Shown piece after piece: positions 8,283 through 16,738 of a stretch of DNA of 64,000 bases. Both the position numbers and the translations under genes were made by a program. The notes under the pieces were generated by a model. It made no database searches and had not been told where the DNA came from. It saw only the letters and a program-made list of their open reading frames with translations. How positions within the stretch are numbered: position 1 is the stretch's first letter; every line of letters begins with the position of its first letter. Source of the stretch: Ruminiclostridium josui JCM 17888 (GTDB lineage: Bacteria; Bacillota; Clostridia; Acetivibrionales; DSM-1351). The stretch spans positions 1 to 64,000 of the forward strand of contig NZ_JAGE01000002.1 in NCBI RefSeq assembly GCF_000526495.1, in the 5' to 3' direction.

Positions 8283-8310
8283 CTCGATATTTTAATCGAG
8301 GAGTTTTTTT
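8283..8310 (+). terminator. Probable native spo0A terminator
   Basis: CTCGAT-ATTTTA-ATCGAG (8283-8300) is followed closely by a run of seven T's. It lies 35 bases after the displaced spo0A tail, as expected for the original gene terminator now separated from spo0A. Confidence 0.75.
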
Positions 8311-8327
8311 GTTTGCACTTCGTTTAG

Positions 8328-8462
8328 CGTGATAATTATTTTGGCCGGTTTGAACATTTTAGCGAGAATGAAAAAGAATTGTTAATAATGCAATGGGAGA
8401 AAGTAACATTTAGAATATTTGGTCTTTATCAAAAAGATTCAAGAACCAAAGTAGGCGAATAA
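8328..8462 (+). pseudogene. Short remnant of an unidentified gene
   Basis: Open for 44 codons after a TAG, without a start codon, reading NYFGRFEHFSENEKELLIMQ and on to a TAA at 8462. Amino-acid composition looks protein-like, but no family is recognised. It is probably a decayed 3' fragment; 8311-8529 otherwise contains only the promoter region of the SH3 gene. Confidence 0.25.
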
Positions 8463-8529
8463 AAATAAATATACAAATAATGTAAATAATGTGATAAAAT
8501 ACCTATAATAAATATAGGAGGTTGATTAA

Positions 8530-8865
8530 ATGTTACACAAAAAGATTTATTTTGGTTTAGTTGCTGGGGTTTTAAGTTTATCCCTGATATTAGGACAAGG
8601 ATTAGTATGTGCAGCAGATATAAGTAATTCTAGTAATATGCAATACGGAATATCCAGAACTTTATCTGCCTATAGAATTACCGGTGATGGGGTTAGACTA
8701 AGAGCACAACCAAATACTTCAAGTACTATACTTGGATTGCTCTATTTCCCTGAAATAATTCAAGTAGAACGTTGGAGTTCAGATGGAGCATGGGTATATG
8801 CTCGTACTGCTAACGGAGTATGGGGATGGGTTTCCACTGCATACATAGAGATGGCTGTGTACTAG
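8530..8865 (+). CDS. Secreted SH3-domain protein
   Basis: 111 residues starting at ATG 8530 behind ATAGGAGGTTG. Residues 1-29 form a signal peptide (MLHKK, a long hydrophobic core, then VCAADI). Residues about 47-108 form one bacterial SH3 (SH3_3/SH3b) domain: GDGVRLRAQPNTSSTILG, then VYARTANGVWGWVSTAYI. Such domains bind cell-wall peptides, so the mature protein probably sits in the wall without an enzymatic domain. It is the first intact chromosomal gene after the element and stands alone between its own promoter and a terminator. Confidence 0.8.
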   Translation: MLHKKIYFGLVAGVLSLSLILGQGLVCAADISNSSNMQYGISRTLSAYRITGDGVRLRAQPNTSSTILGLLYFPEIIQVERWSSDGAWVYARTANGVWGWVSTAYIEMAVY

Positions 8866-8910
8866 AATATTAAAAATTATTTAAAAAACCTTTTTATTTA
8901 TTGGTATGAG

Positions 8911-8940
8911 AAAACCTCTAAATAAAGAGGTTTTTATTTT
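8911..8940 (+). terminator. Terminator after the SH3 gene
   Basis: AAAACCTCT (8911-8919) pairs with AGAGGTTTT (8926-8934), followed by T-rich sequence. Confidence 0.75.
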
Positions 8941-9060
8941 TATCACCAATACTGTTTAATTTTTTGTTAACAATTTAAAATTGTTAACTTTTTTCATATG
9001 GAATTGATATAATTAAATTAATTTTATTGGAAAAAATAATTTACAAAACAAGGAGTACTT

Positions 9061-9747
9061 ATGAGTAGTAAAAGCAAAGTATTAATAGTTGACGATGATA
9101 GAAATATATGTGAGTTAATAGGGTTGTACCTTGAAAAAGAAGGATATGAAGTCCTATATGCTTATAACGGGCTTAACGCTGTTGATACATTTAAAACACA
9201 GACTCCCAGCCTGGTAGTTCTGGATATTATGCTTCCGGGAATTGACGGTTGGCAGGTATGCCGGGAAATAAGGAAGGTAAGCTCTATACCTATTATTATG
9301 CTGACTGCAAAAGGTGAAACCTTTGACAAGGTTCTTGGACTGGAGTTGGGAGCAGATGATTACATGGTTAAACCCTTTGAGCCAAAAGAACTTGTTGCAA
9401 GGGTAAAGGCAGTATTAAGAAGATATGAGCATAAAGAAGTTGATACATTGGAAGTTGCATTTCCAAATCTCATTATAAATAAAAGCAATTATACAATCCG
9501 CCTCAAGGGCAACCTGATAGAACTTCCACCAAAGGAATTAGAACTCTTGTTTTTCCTAGCCTCAAATCCAAACAAAGTTTTTACAAGGGAGCAGCTGCTG
9601 GAACACGTATGGGGCTTTGATTTTTATGGAGATTCCAGAACTGTTGATGTGCACGTAAAGAGGGTTCGCGAAAAAATAGATTTGGAAGGTCAGCCTTGGC
9701 AGCTAAAAACCGTGTGGGGTGTTGGCTATAAGTTTGAGGTGAAATAA
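9061..9747 (+). CDS. OmpR/PhoB-type response regulator
   Basis: 228 residues. Receiver domain (about 6-120) with the acidic pocket DDD at 11-13, phosphoacceptor Asp55 in VVLDIMLPG, Thr in MLTAKG and Lys in VKPFEP. A winged-helix domain (about 130-226) follows, with the usual SRTVDVHVKRVREKI recognition helix. It should bind DNA as a phosphorylated dimer. The stop overlaps the start of the downstream sensor kinase by one base, so the two form one operon. An AAGGAG lies just before ATG 9061. The stimulus is unknown, but the HtrA gene downstream suggests an envelope-stress role. Confidence 0.93.
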   Translation: MSSKSKVLIVDDDRNICELIGLYLEKEGYEVLYAYNGLNAVDTFKTQTPSLVVLDIMLPGIDGWQVCREIRKVSSIPIIMLTAKGETFDKVLGLELGADDYMVKPFEPKELVARVKAVLRRYEHKEVDTLEVAFPNLIINKSNYTIRLKGNLIELPPKELELLFFLASNPNKVFTREQLLEHVWGFDFYGDSRTVDVHVKRVREKIDLEGQPWQLKTVWGVGYKFEVK

Positions 9748-11273
9748 TGATCAAATTTAAAAAGACAATATTTCAAAAGCTTGTAGTGGTTTTTATAGGG
9801 CTGCTTGTTTTAAGCTATGTAGTTACAGGGGGCTTTTTGTACTATTTTTTGAATGGCTTTGTTACAAAACAGCAGACAGAAACACTTGGTGAAAGTGCAG
9901 AAAATATAAAGGATTTCTTTGACAACTATTATCTGCCCAATAGAAATAATCAGCTGGTCCAGGGGATTTTTCGTCAAACTCTTGAAATGTATAGTGTTTC
10001 AAGTAATTCTATTATTTGGATTGTAGATAATACTGGGCATATACTTATATCCGTATCCAGTGATGAGCAAATAACTGATGTTCTGAAGCAGTACATAGAT
10101 GATACGGGATATCCAAAGCTGCCTGATATAAGGCAGTATATAAAAGTAATGAATAGCAGTGGTAAAACCCAAACAGAGACAGGAAACTTCTTTGGCTTTT
10201 TTAATGATGAAGCTTTCCAGAAATACGGTAGTTCGTGGCTTACTGTCCAAAAGCCTTTTCAAGTAACTCCTATTAACGGTAGGCAGCAGACTATAGCGGC
10301 GGTTTACCTCCATACACCGGTACCTGCTATTCAAAAAGTAAGAACCTCAGTATTTAGTCTATTTCTATTTTCAGGTGGAGTAGCCATAATTCTGGCCATT
10401 ATTCTTGTTTATATATTTTCAATTAGGTTTACACGTCCTTTAAAACAGATTAACAATGCCGCAAAAATAATTGCAGGGGGAGACTTTCAAAAAAGGCTTG
10501 TGGTCAGTTCACAGGATGAAATCGGTCAGCTTGCGGATAGTTTCAATCATATGGTTGAGGATTTGCAAAGACTGGAAGATCTTAGACGAGGCTTTATTGC
10601 AAATGTTTCACATGAATTGCGTACGCCTATGACTTCCATAAGAGGTTTTATTGAAGGTATACTTGACGGTACCATACCCCCTGAAAAGCAAAAAGACTAC
10701 CTAATGATTGTAAGGGATGAAACTAACAGGCTTAACAGATTGGTGAATGACCTCCTTGATTTGGCGAAAATGGAATCAGGAGAATTAACATTATCTATGA
10801 AGCCTTTTGACATAAACGAATTAATAAGAATATGTGTGATAAAGTTAGAAACCCTAATTACTTCTAAAAATTTGGAAATAGAAGCCAACTTTGAAATCGA
10901 CAGTATGATGGTATTAGCTGACAAAGACTCTATTGAACGTGTTATTATTAATCTCTTACACAACGCAGTAAAATTTTCAAATGAAAATGGTAAGATAATA
11001 GTTGAAACTGCAAAGAATAAGGATAAGGTTTATATAACTGTTAAAGATAACGGTATCGGAATAGACAGCGATGATAAAAAAAGAATCTGGGACAGATTTT
11101 ATAAATCTGATAAATCAAGAGGAAAGGATAAAACAGGTACCGGCCTTGGTTTAGCAATTGTAAAAAATATTATATCTGAACACAATCAGGATATATGGGT
11201 AGAAAGTGATGTGGGAAAAGGAACAAAGTTTACGTTTACGCTTGATTACAACAAAAGTCATATTGAAGATTAA
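9747..11273 (+). CDS. Sensor histidine kinase
   Basis: 508 residues. TM1 about 8-32, an extracellular sensing domain about 33-197, TM2 about 198-222, then HAMP, a HisKA domain with phosphoacceptor His289 in NVSHELRTP, and a HATPase_c domain with N box NLLHNAVKFS, G1 DNGIGI and G2 GTGLGLAIV. It autophosphorylates and passes phosphate to the adjacent regulator. The extracellular domain has no recognised fold. The layout matches classical PhoR/ResE-type kinases. Confidence 0.93.
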   Translation: MIKFKKTIFQKLVVVFIGLLVLSYVVTGGFLYYFLNGFVTKQQTETLGESAENIKDFFDNYYLPNRNNQLVQGIFRQTLEMYSVSSNSIIWIVDNTGHILISVSSDEQITDVLKQYIDDTGYPKLPDIRQYIKVMNSSGKTQTETGNFFGFFNDEAFQKYGSSWLTVQKPFQVTPINGRQQTIAAVYLHTPVPAIQKVRTSVFSLFLFSGGVAIILAIILVYIFSIRFTRPLKQINNAAKIIAGGDFQKRLVVSSQDEIGQLADSFNHMVEDLQRLEDLRRGFIANVSHELRTPMTSIRGFIEGILDGTIPPEKQKDYLMIVRDETNRLNRLVNDLLDLAKMESGELTLSMKPFDINELIRICVIKLETLITSKNLEIEANFEIDSMMVLADKDSIERVIINLLHNAVKFSNENGKIIVETAKNKDKVYITVKDNGIGIDSDDKKRIWDRFYKSDKSRGKDKTGTGLGLAIVKNIISEHNQDIWVESDVGKGTKFTFTLDYNKSHIED

Positions 11274-11344
11274 CACTTTGTTCATACTTTTTTAAAAATA
11301 CATCTTTAAAATAATACTATAGAAAAAAGAAGGGAGACTTCATA

Positions 11345-12913
11345 ATGATCGACGATAGAGACGATAAGATAAATGAAAATGGTTCAATTAGTGACCAGCC
11401 ACAGAATGATAATAGCACTTATGAAGTAAACAGCAATTCAGAATCTCAAGGATTTATAAATGAAACTCAGGAGGATAACGCAAATAGCAGCAGCCAAGAT
11501 GAAATAGTGAATCCTGTAATTGAGAATAATGAGTCAGCTGATAATGTAGCCGGAGAAAATACAAATGAAAATACAGTTATTGCTAATTACGATTTAAACA
11601 CACAACAATCAGAAACCGGAGTTCAAGAAGCCGGTACGTCTGACTTTATTGTAAAAGATAACAATTGGGAAACCCAAAGTGTAACGAATCCGGCTTATAA
11701 CAATTATTACAAAGAAAGTTGTAAAAAAACGAATACTAAAAAATCAAATGCATGGAAATATGTAGTTGTATCAGCTGTAAGCTCACTTTTTGGAGCAGCC
11801 CTTCTTGCCTTGTTAATGCTTTTTGTTGCACCTATTGTACAGCCTCATATAAAAGATTACTTGGGGACTAATTTCCCGGGGCTAAAAACAGAAAGTGCAC
11901 AACCCAATAATACTGGAGAATTAAAACGCGTTGAGATTGTTCAAAATGGAGAGTCAGCTGTTACAAGTGTAGCAGAAAAGGTTGGGCCTTCAGTAGTTGG
12001 TATAAAAACATCATATCAGAATTCCAATGAATTATTTGGTGTTCAGTCTGGAGGCGGCGAAGGTTCAGGAATAATAATAAGTGCAGATGGCTATATTCTT
12101 ACAAACCATCACGTTATTGAAGGGGCTTTAAATGACAAAACCAGGGGTATCAGAAGTGATGCAAAGATTGAAGTATTCCTTCCTAACAAAATAGATAAGC
12201 CATATACTGCAACAGTTAAAGGTTACGATTCTAAAACAGACCTTGCTGTTTTGAAAATAAATGAGACAAATTTGCCTGTTATAGAGTTCGGTAATTCAGA
12301 TGACATCAAAATAGGTGAACCGGCCATAGCAATTGGAAATCCGGGAGGCCTTGAATACATGGGTTCTTTGACATATGGTGTTATTAGTGGATTAAACAGA
12401 ACTGTTCAGTTGGATGGTGGAAAGAGAATTAGACTTATTCAGACAGATGCAGCCATAAACCCTGGAAACAGCGGCGGTGCATTGGTAAATATTAAGGGAC
12501 AACTCATTGGAGTAAATACAGTAAAAATGGTTGCAACAGGTTTTGAAGGACTTGGCTTTGCAATCCCTGTAAATGAAGCAAAAACAATAGCAGACGAACT
12601 TATGACAAAAACCTATGTTGCAAAACCTTATCTGGGAATTTCAGTTAATCTGCAATATACGGAAGATATAGCAAGAGAAAATAATATGCCTGCCGGAGTA
12701 TATGTTGCAGATGTTGAACTGTTTGGAGCAGCTGCTAAAGCTGGTATAATGCCTGGTGATGTAATAACCAAATTCGACAATAAAGCAGTCAAGTCCTATG
12801 ATGAACTTGAGGATTTGAAGAATAAGAAGAAACCAGGAGATGTTGTTAAGATTGAAATTTACAGAGATGGAAATACAAAAACCGTTCAGGCGAAATTAGG
12901 CGAAACAAAGTAA
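11345..12913 (+). CDS. HtrA/DegP-family membrane serine protease
   Basis: 522 residues. An acidic, Asn/Glu-rich cytoplasmic region (1-135) precedes one TM segment (about 139-166). A trypsin-like domain follows, with catalytic His256 (TNHHVIEG), Asp299 (KTDLAVL) and Ser376 (NPGNSGGAL), and a single C-terminal PDZ domain (about 425-515). It faces the cell surface and degrades misfolded exported proteins. It lies 72 bases after the sensor kinase with its own AGGGAG site, an arrangement like CssRS- or VicRK-linked HtrA genes, so it may be a target of that system (inference). Confidence 0.93.
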   Translation: MIDDRDDKINENGSISDQPQNDNSTYEVNSNSESQGFINETQEDNANSSSQDEIVNPVIENNESADNVAGENTNENTVIANYDLNTQQSETGVQEAGTSDFIVKDNNWETQSVTNPAYNNYYKESCKKTNTKKSNAWKYVVVSAVSSLFGAALLALLMLFVAPIVQPHIKDYLGTNFPGLKTESAQPNNTGELKRVEIVQNGESAVTSVAEKVGPSVVGIKTSYQNSNELFGVQSGGGEGSGIIISADGYILTNHHVIEGALNDKTRGIRSDAKIEVFLPNKIDKPYTATVKGYDSKTDLAVLKINETNLPVIEFGNSDDIKIGEPAIAIGNPGGLEYMGSLTYGVISGLNRTVQLDGGKRIRLIQTDAAINPGNSGGALVNIKGQLIGVNTVKMVATGFEGLGFAIPVNEAKTIADELMTKTYVAKPYLGISVNLQYTEDIARENNMPAGVYVADVELFGAAAKAGIMPGDVITKFDNKAVKSYDELEDLKNKKKPGDVVKIEIYRDGNTKTVQAKLGETK

Positions 12914-12923
12914 ATAACTATTA

Positions 12924-12974
12924 AATGAAAGCTGTCTTATGAGCAAATTATTGTTTCATTGGGCAGCTTTTTTA
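12924..12974 (+). terminator. Terminator after htrA
   Basis: Stem built from AAAGCTGTC and GGCAGCTTT around an AT-rich loop, followed by a T run at 12968-12974. Confidence 0.6.
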
Positions 12975-13092
12975 TTGTAAATAAAAAAAAATCAGGGAAT
13001 AAATAAATTGTATTGATAATAAGTAAAAAAAAAATTACAATTAGAATATACTCAAAGGATTTTTCTGGAATTACAAAATGCTGGAGGCATAT

Positions 13093-14559
13093 ATGAACTT
13101 AAGTAAGCATCATTTACATCTAGTTAAAATAATTATATGCGTTATAGCTTTACCAAGTTTTATATACGGAATATATATGGATGATGAGAAACTGTTGGCT
13201 GTAACTTGTGGTTTGTGTATTATATTTTTAGCATATGATATTTGTGAATATATATTTATAGATAGAAAAAATCGAAAAAACATAAAAAAATATGGAATTC
13301 TCCAGCAAAATGATTATCTTACTAATACAATAGCGGGGAAGAGCTATTTTAAAACTTTAAAGCTTCTTGTTGAAAAACAGAAACAGTTGGAAGCTTTAAG
13401 TATTACTTCGGAAAAATTTAACTCTACAATAGAAATTGAGAATATAATTAAATATGTATACGATGTGTTTAGAAAGTTTACAGGCTGTGACAGGTGTCTT
13501 ATTTGCTTCAAGGATAAAAACTCTCAAGATATATACTGTAAATATGAATTGGGAGAAATAATGTTTGGAGAAGTAGGAAAGTATTTTGATGAGGATTCTG
13601 TTGTTACACAATGCTTTAATACAAATTCCGTTGTAGTGAAATGCGGAATTGAGATTAAAAAAAGAGGCATATTCGGGGACAAACTTGTTATACCTCTTAA
13701 CATATCAGATGAACAGTTGGGTGTTATTTTTCTTGAAACAAAAAATAAAAATTCTTTTAAAAAAGTAAACCTTACATTTCTCCAGAGTCTTGCAAATTAT
13801 GCAGCTGTTGCCATTTACAAGTCTCAGTTGATTAATGATGTATATATACAGAAGCAGGAAATAGAAGCTCTTTATGAGGAAACGGCTGCGGTAAACGACG
13901 ATTTGAATCATAACATTGAAAGTCTCAATAAAGCCAAGGATGAACTTCGCAAAAAAAATGAAGAACTTCTAAAATACTCAGAAACCCTAAATACAGGATA
14001 TATCCAAACGGTTATGTCTTTGGTAAATGCTATTGAGGCAAAGGATGCTTATACCAGCGGACATTGCCAACGGGTAATGGAAATTTCATGTGAGATTGCT
14101 GCACGTATGAATCTGGATGAAGATACCATACAGGATTTAAGATACGCTGCTATTTTACACGATATAGGAAAGATAGGAGTATCGGCTTCAATTCTTAATA
14201 AAGCAGACAAATTAACTGATGATGAATATGAAGAAATAAAAAAGCATCCTCTTATTTCATATAATATACTTAAAAATGTAGAGTTTTTAAGAAACGGCTT
14301 AAAAGCAATTTTGGAACATCACGAAAAATATAACGGTGGAGGTTATCCCAATGGGCTGAAGGGTGAGGAAATCAGTCTTTTAGGAAGAATATTATGTATA
14401 GCGGATGCTTTTGATGCAATGACAAGTGACAGAACATACAGAAGAGGAATGACAATGGAATTGGCAATTAACGAAATTGAAAGATGTAAAGGAATTCAGT
14501 TTGACCCAAGAATATCGGATCTTTTTATAAACATGATTAAAGAGTTGATTAACAACTAG
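13093..14559 (+). CDS. GAF and HD-GYP domain protein, probable c-di-GMP phosphodiesterase
   Basis: 488 residues from ATG 13093, chosen because CTGGAGG stands correctly before it, while the in-frame ATG at 13078 overlaps that site. Two TM segments (about 8-28 and 34-58) anchor it, followed by a GAF domain (about 95-255), a coiled coil and an HD-GYP domain (about 300-485). The catalytic set is visible: HDIGKIG, a later HPL, EHHEKYNGGGYPNGLKG and DAFDAMTSDRTYR. HD-GYP enzymes hydrolyse c-di-GMP. A GGDEF protein lies 4 kb downstream, so both halves of the signalling cycle are nearby. Confidence 0.88.
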   Translation: MNLSKHHLHLVKIIICVIALPSFIYGIYMDDEKLLAVTCGLCIIFLAYDICEYIFIDRKNRKNIKKYGILQQNDYLTNTIAGKSYFKTLKLLVEKQKQLEALSITSEKFNSTIEIENIIKYVYDVFRKFTGCDRCLICFKDKNSQDIYCKYELGEIMFGEVGKYFDEDSVVTQCFNTNSVVVKCGIEIKKRGIFGDKLVIPLNISDEQLGVIFLETKNKNSFKKVNLTFLQSLANYAAVAIYKSQLINDVYIQKQEIEALYEETAAVNDDLNHNIESLNKAKDELRKKNEELLKYSETLNTGYIQTVMSLVNAIEAKDAYTSGHCQRVMEISCEIAARMNLDEDTIQDLRYAAILHDIGKIGVSASILNKADKLTDDEYEEIKKHPLISYNILKNVEFLRNGLKAILEHHEKYNGGGYPNGLKGEEISLLGRILCIADAFDAMTSDRTYRRGMTMELAINEIERCKGIQFDPRISDLFINMIKELINN

Positions 14560-14574
14560 TATTTTGGAGGTAAT

Positions 14575-16044
14575 GTGGTGAATTTATCGAATAAACAGTT
14601 AAAGGTGCTATTTGTATCCGCAGAAGTTGACCCTTTTGCAAAGACAGGGGGGTTAGCTGATGTTGCAGGTTCTCTTCCAAAAGAGTTAACTTTGCTGGGG
14701 CAGGATGTAAGAGTGTTTATGCCTCGATACAAAAGTATAGATACAGAACTAGCTTATGTTACCGATTTTCCTGTTGATATGGGGGATAGAAAAGAAACAT
14801 GTGTAATCAAGGAAGGTAGTATACATGTTCCGGAATCAAAAGAAGTTAAGGTCTATTTTTTAGAAAACTATCATTATTATTATAGAGACGGTATATATTG
14901 CTATCAGGATGATGCACAAAGATTTATAATGCTGTGCAAGGCCGCCCTTGAAATGCTGCCTTATATTGATTTTAAGCCTGACATTATTCATTGTAATGAC
15001 TGGCATACAGGCCCGTTATGCCTTCTGCTGAAAGAGAAATATGCAAAACAGGATTTTTATAAAGATATTGCTACAGTTTATACTATTCACAATCTTGAGT
15101 ATCAAGGAAATTTCAGTGCTGATACATGCGCATTTATGAACGTAGAGGAAAACTTCTTTACATATGAGAAGGCTGAATTTTATGGAATGTTCAGTTTTAT
15201 GAAATGTGGACTTGTGTACTCAGATAAAATAAATACCGTAAGCAAGCAGTATGCAAAAGAGATTCTTACAACTGCATACGGCGAAAAAATGGAAGGTATA
15301 CTGATAAATAGGAAAAAAGACCTTTATGGTATTGTAAATGGAATATCTTATGAGGAGTTTGACCCTGGTAAGAATGAAGATGTATATACTGCTTTTGATT
15401 CTAAATGTCCATGGAATAAGAAGGAAAATAAAAGAAAATTCCAGAAAGAGTTCGGTTTAGCTAAAAGTGATGCTCCGCTGTTAGCAATTGTTACGAGATT
15501 GACACACCAGAAGGGGCTGGAACTTATTTTGGGGTGTATTGATAAATTTATAAATGAAAATGATATACAGTTGGCTGTTCTTGGAATCGGGGATGAATAT
15601 TATCATAACTCATTTAAAGAACTTGAGAAAAAGTATCCCGATAATGTAGCAGTTTTTTTAGAATTTAATCATAAACTTGCTAAAAAGATATATGCCTCAG
15701 CAGATATGTTTTTAATGCCTTCCCGCTTTGAACCCTGTGGCTTAGGACAGATTATTAGTTTCAGATACGGTACAATTCCAGTAGTAAGGGCTACAGGAGG
15801 CCTTGCTGAAACTGTAATAGATTATGATGTGGATAGAAAAAACGGAAATGGGTTCTCTTTCACTGAATTTAATGAAAAGGAATTTGAGAATACATTGGAT
15901 AGGGCAATACAGATTTATTGCAAAAATAGTAAAGAATGGGAAAATTTAGTTATTAGAGCACTGAAAAGTGATTTTTCTTGGAAGAAACCTTGTACAAAGT
16001 ACTTAGATTTATATAAAATAGCTATAGAAGACAAAAACAGATAA
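14575..16044 (+). CDS. glgA: Glycogen synthase (ADP-glucose, GT5)
   Basis: About 489 residues. The ADP-glucose binding motif KTGGLADV is near the N-terminus (usual KxGGL); HCNDWHTG and FEPCGLGQ near the end are the other GT5 landmarks. The enzyme extends alpha-1,4-glucan chains from ADP-glucose. Two consecutive GTG codons (14575, 14578) follow GGAGG; the second has better spacing. It sits in a run of same-strand genes without other glycogen genes in view. Confidence 0.93.
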   Translation: MVNLSNKQLKVLFVSAEVDPFAKTGGLADVAGSLPKELTLLGQDVRVFMPRYKSIDTELAYVTDFPVDMGDRKETCVIKEGSIHVPESKEVKVYFLENYHYYYRDGIYCYQDDAQRFIMLCKAALEMLPYIDFKPDIIHCNDWHTGPLCLLLKEKYAKQDFYKDIATVYTIHNLEYQGNFSADTCAFMNVEENFFTYEKAEFYGMFSFMKCGLVYSDKINTVSKQYAKEILTTAYGEKMEGILINRKKDLYGIVNGISYEEFDPGKNEDVYTAFDSKCPWNKKENKRKFQKEFGLAKSDAPLLAIVTRLTHQKGLELILGCIDKFINENDIQLAVLGIGDEYYHNSFKELEKKYPDNVAVFLEFNHKLAKKIYASADMFLMPSRFEPCGLGQIISFRYGTIPVVRATGGLAETVIDYDVDRKNGNGFSFTEFNEKEFENTLDRAIQIYCKNSKEWENLVIRALKSDFSWKKPCTKYLDLYKIAIEDKNR

Positions 16045-16072
16045 CATAATACAAAAGAAGGTATTAAAATTT

Positions 16073-16705
16073 ATGACTAAAAAGGAAAAGGTCCTGCAGA
16101 TGATAGAAGTTTTTGATAAGCTTTATCCAGATGCGGAGTGTTCCCTGAATTATGAGAATCCGCTTCAGCTTTTGATTTCTACTCAGCTTGCAGCTCAGTG
16201 TACTGATGCCAGAGTAAATATAGTTGCTAAAGACTTATATAAAAAATATCCTTCAGCAGAAGCATTTGCAAATGCAGAGCAAAGAGAACTTGAGGAAGAT
16301 ATTAAATCAACAGGGTTTTATAGAAATAAAGCAAAAAACATAATAGCTTGCTGTAAAATTATTACTGAAAAATACAACGGGCAGATTCCTGATAATATGG
16401 AGGAACTGCTTGAATTGCCCGGAGTGGGACGTAAGACAGCAAACCTTTACTTATATGAAATACACGGAAAGCAGGGAGTAGTTGTAGACACTCATGCTAA
16501 GAGGCTTTCAAACAGAACGGGCCTAACGAAAAACGAAGACCCAGAAAAGATTGAATACGATTTGCAAAAAATAATTCCCAAAGATAAATGGGCAGACTTT
16601 TGCCATAAGTTAGTTTTTCATGGCAGAGCTGTGTGTAACGCAAGAAAACCTAAATGTGAAAAGTGTGAGATAAATCATTTATGCAGTTATTATACTAAGA
16701 AATAG
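16073..16705 (+). CDS. nth: Endonuclease III
   Basis: 210 residues, typical length. The helix-hairpin-helix ELPGVGRKTA carries the catalytic Lys, VVDTHAKRLSNR supplies the catalytic Asp, and a C-terminal C-x6-C-x2-C-x5-C motif binds a 4Fe-4S cluster. It removes oxidised pyrimidines from DNA and nicks the abasic site. It begins 28 bases after glgA. Confidence 0.95.
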   Translation: MTKKEKVLQMIEVFDKLYPDAECSLNYENPLQLLISTQLAAQCTDARVNIVAKDLYKKYPSAEAFANAEQRELEEDIKSTGFYRNKAKNIIACCKIITEKYNGQIPDNMEELLELPGVGRKTANLYLYEIHGKQGVVVDTHAKRLSNRTGLTKNEDPEKIEYDLQKIIPKDKWADFCHKLVFHGRAVCNARKPKCEKCEINHLCSYYTKK

Positions 16706-16738
16706 GGTCGTGACTGTTTTTATACATGGGGGTAAGGT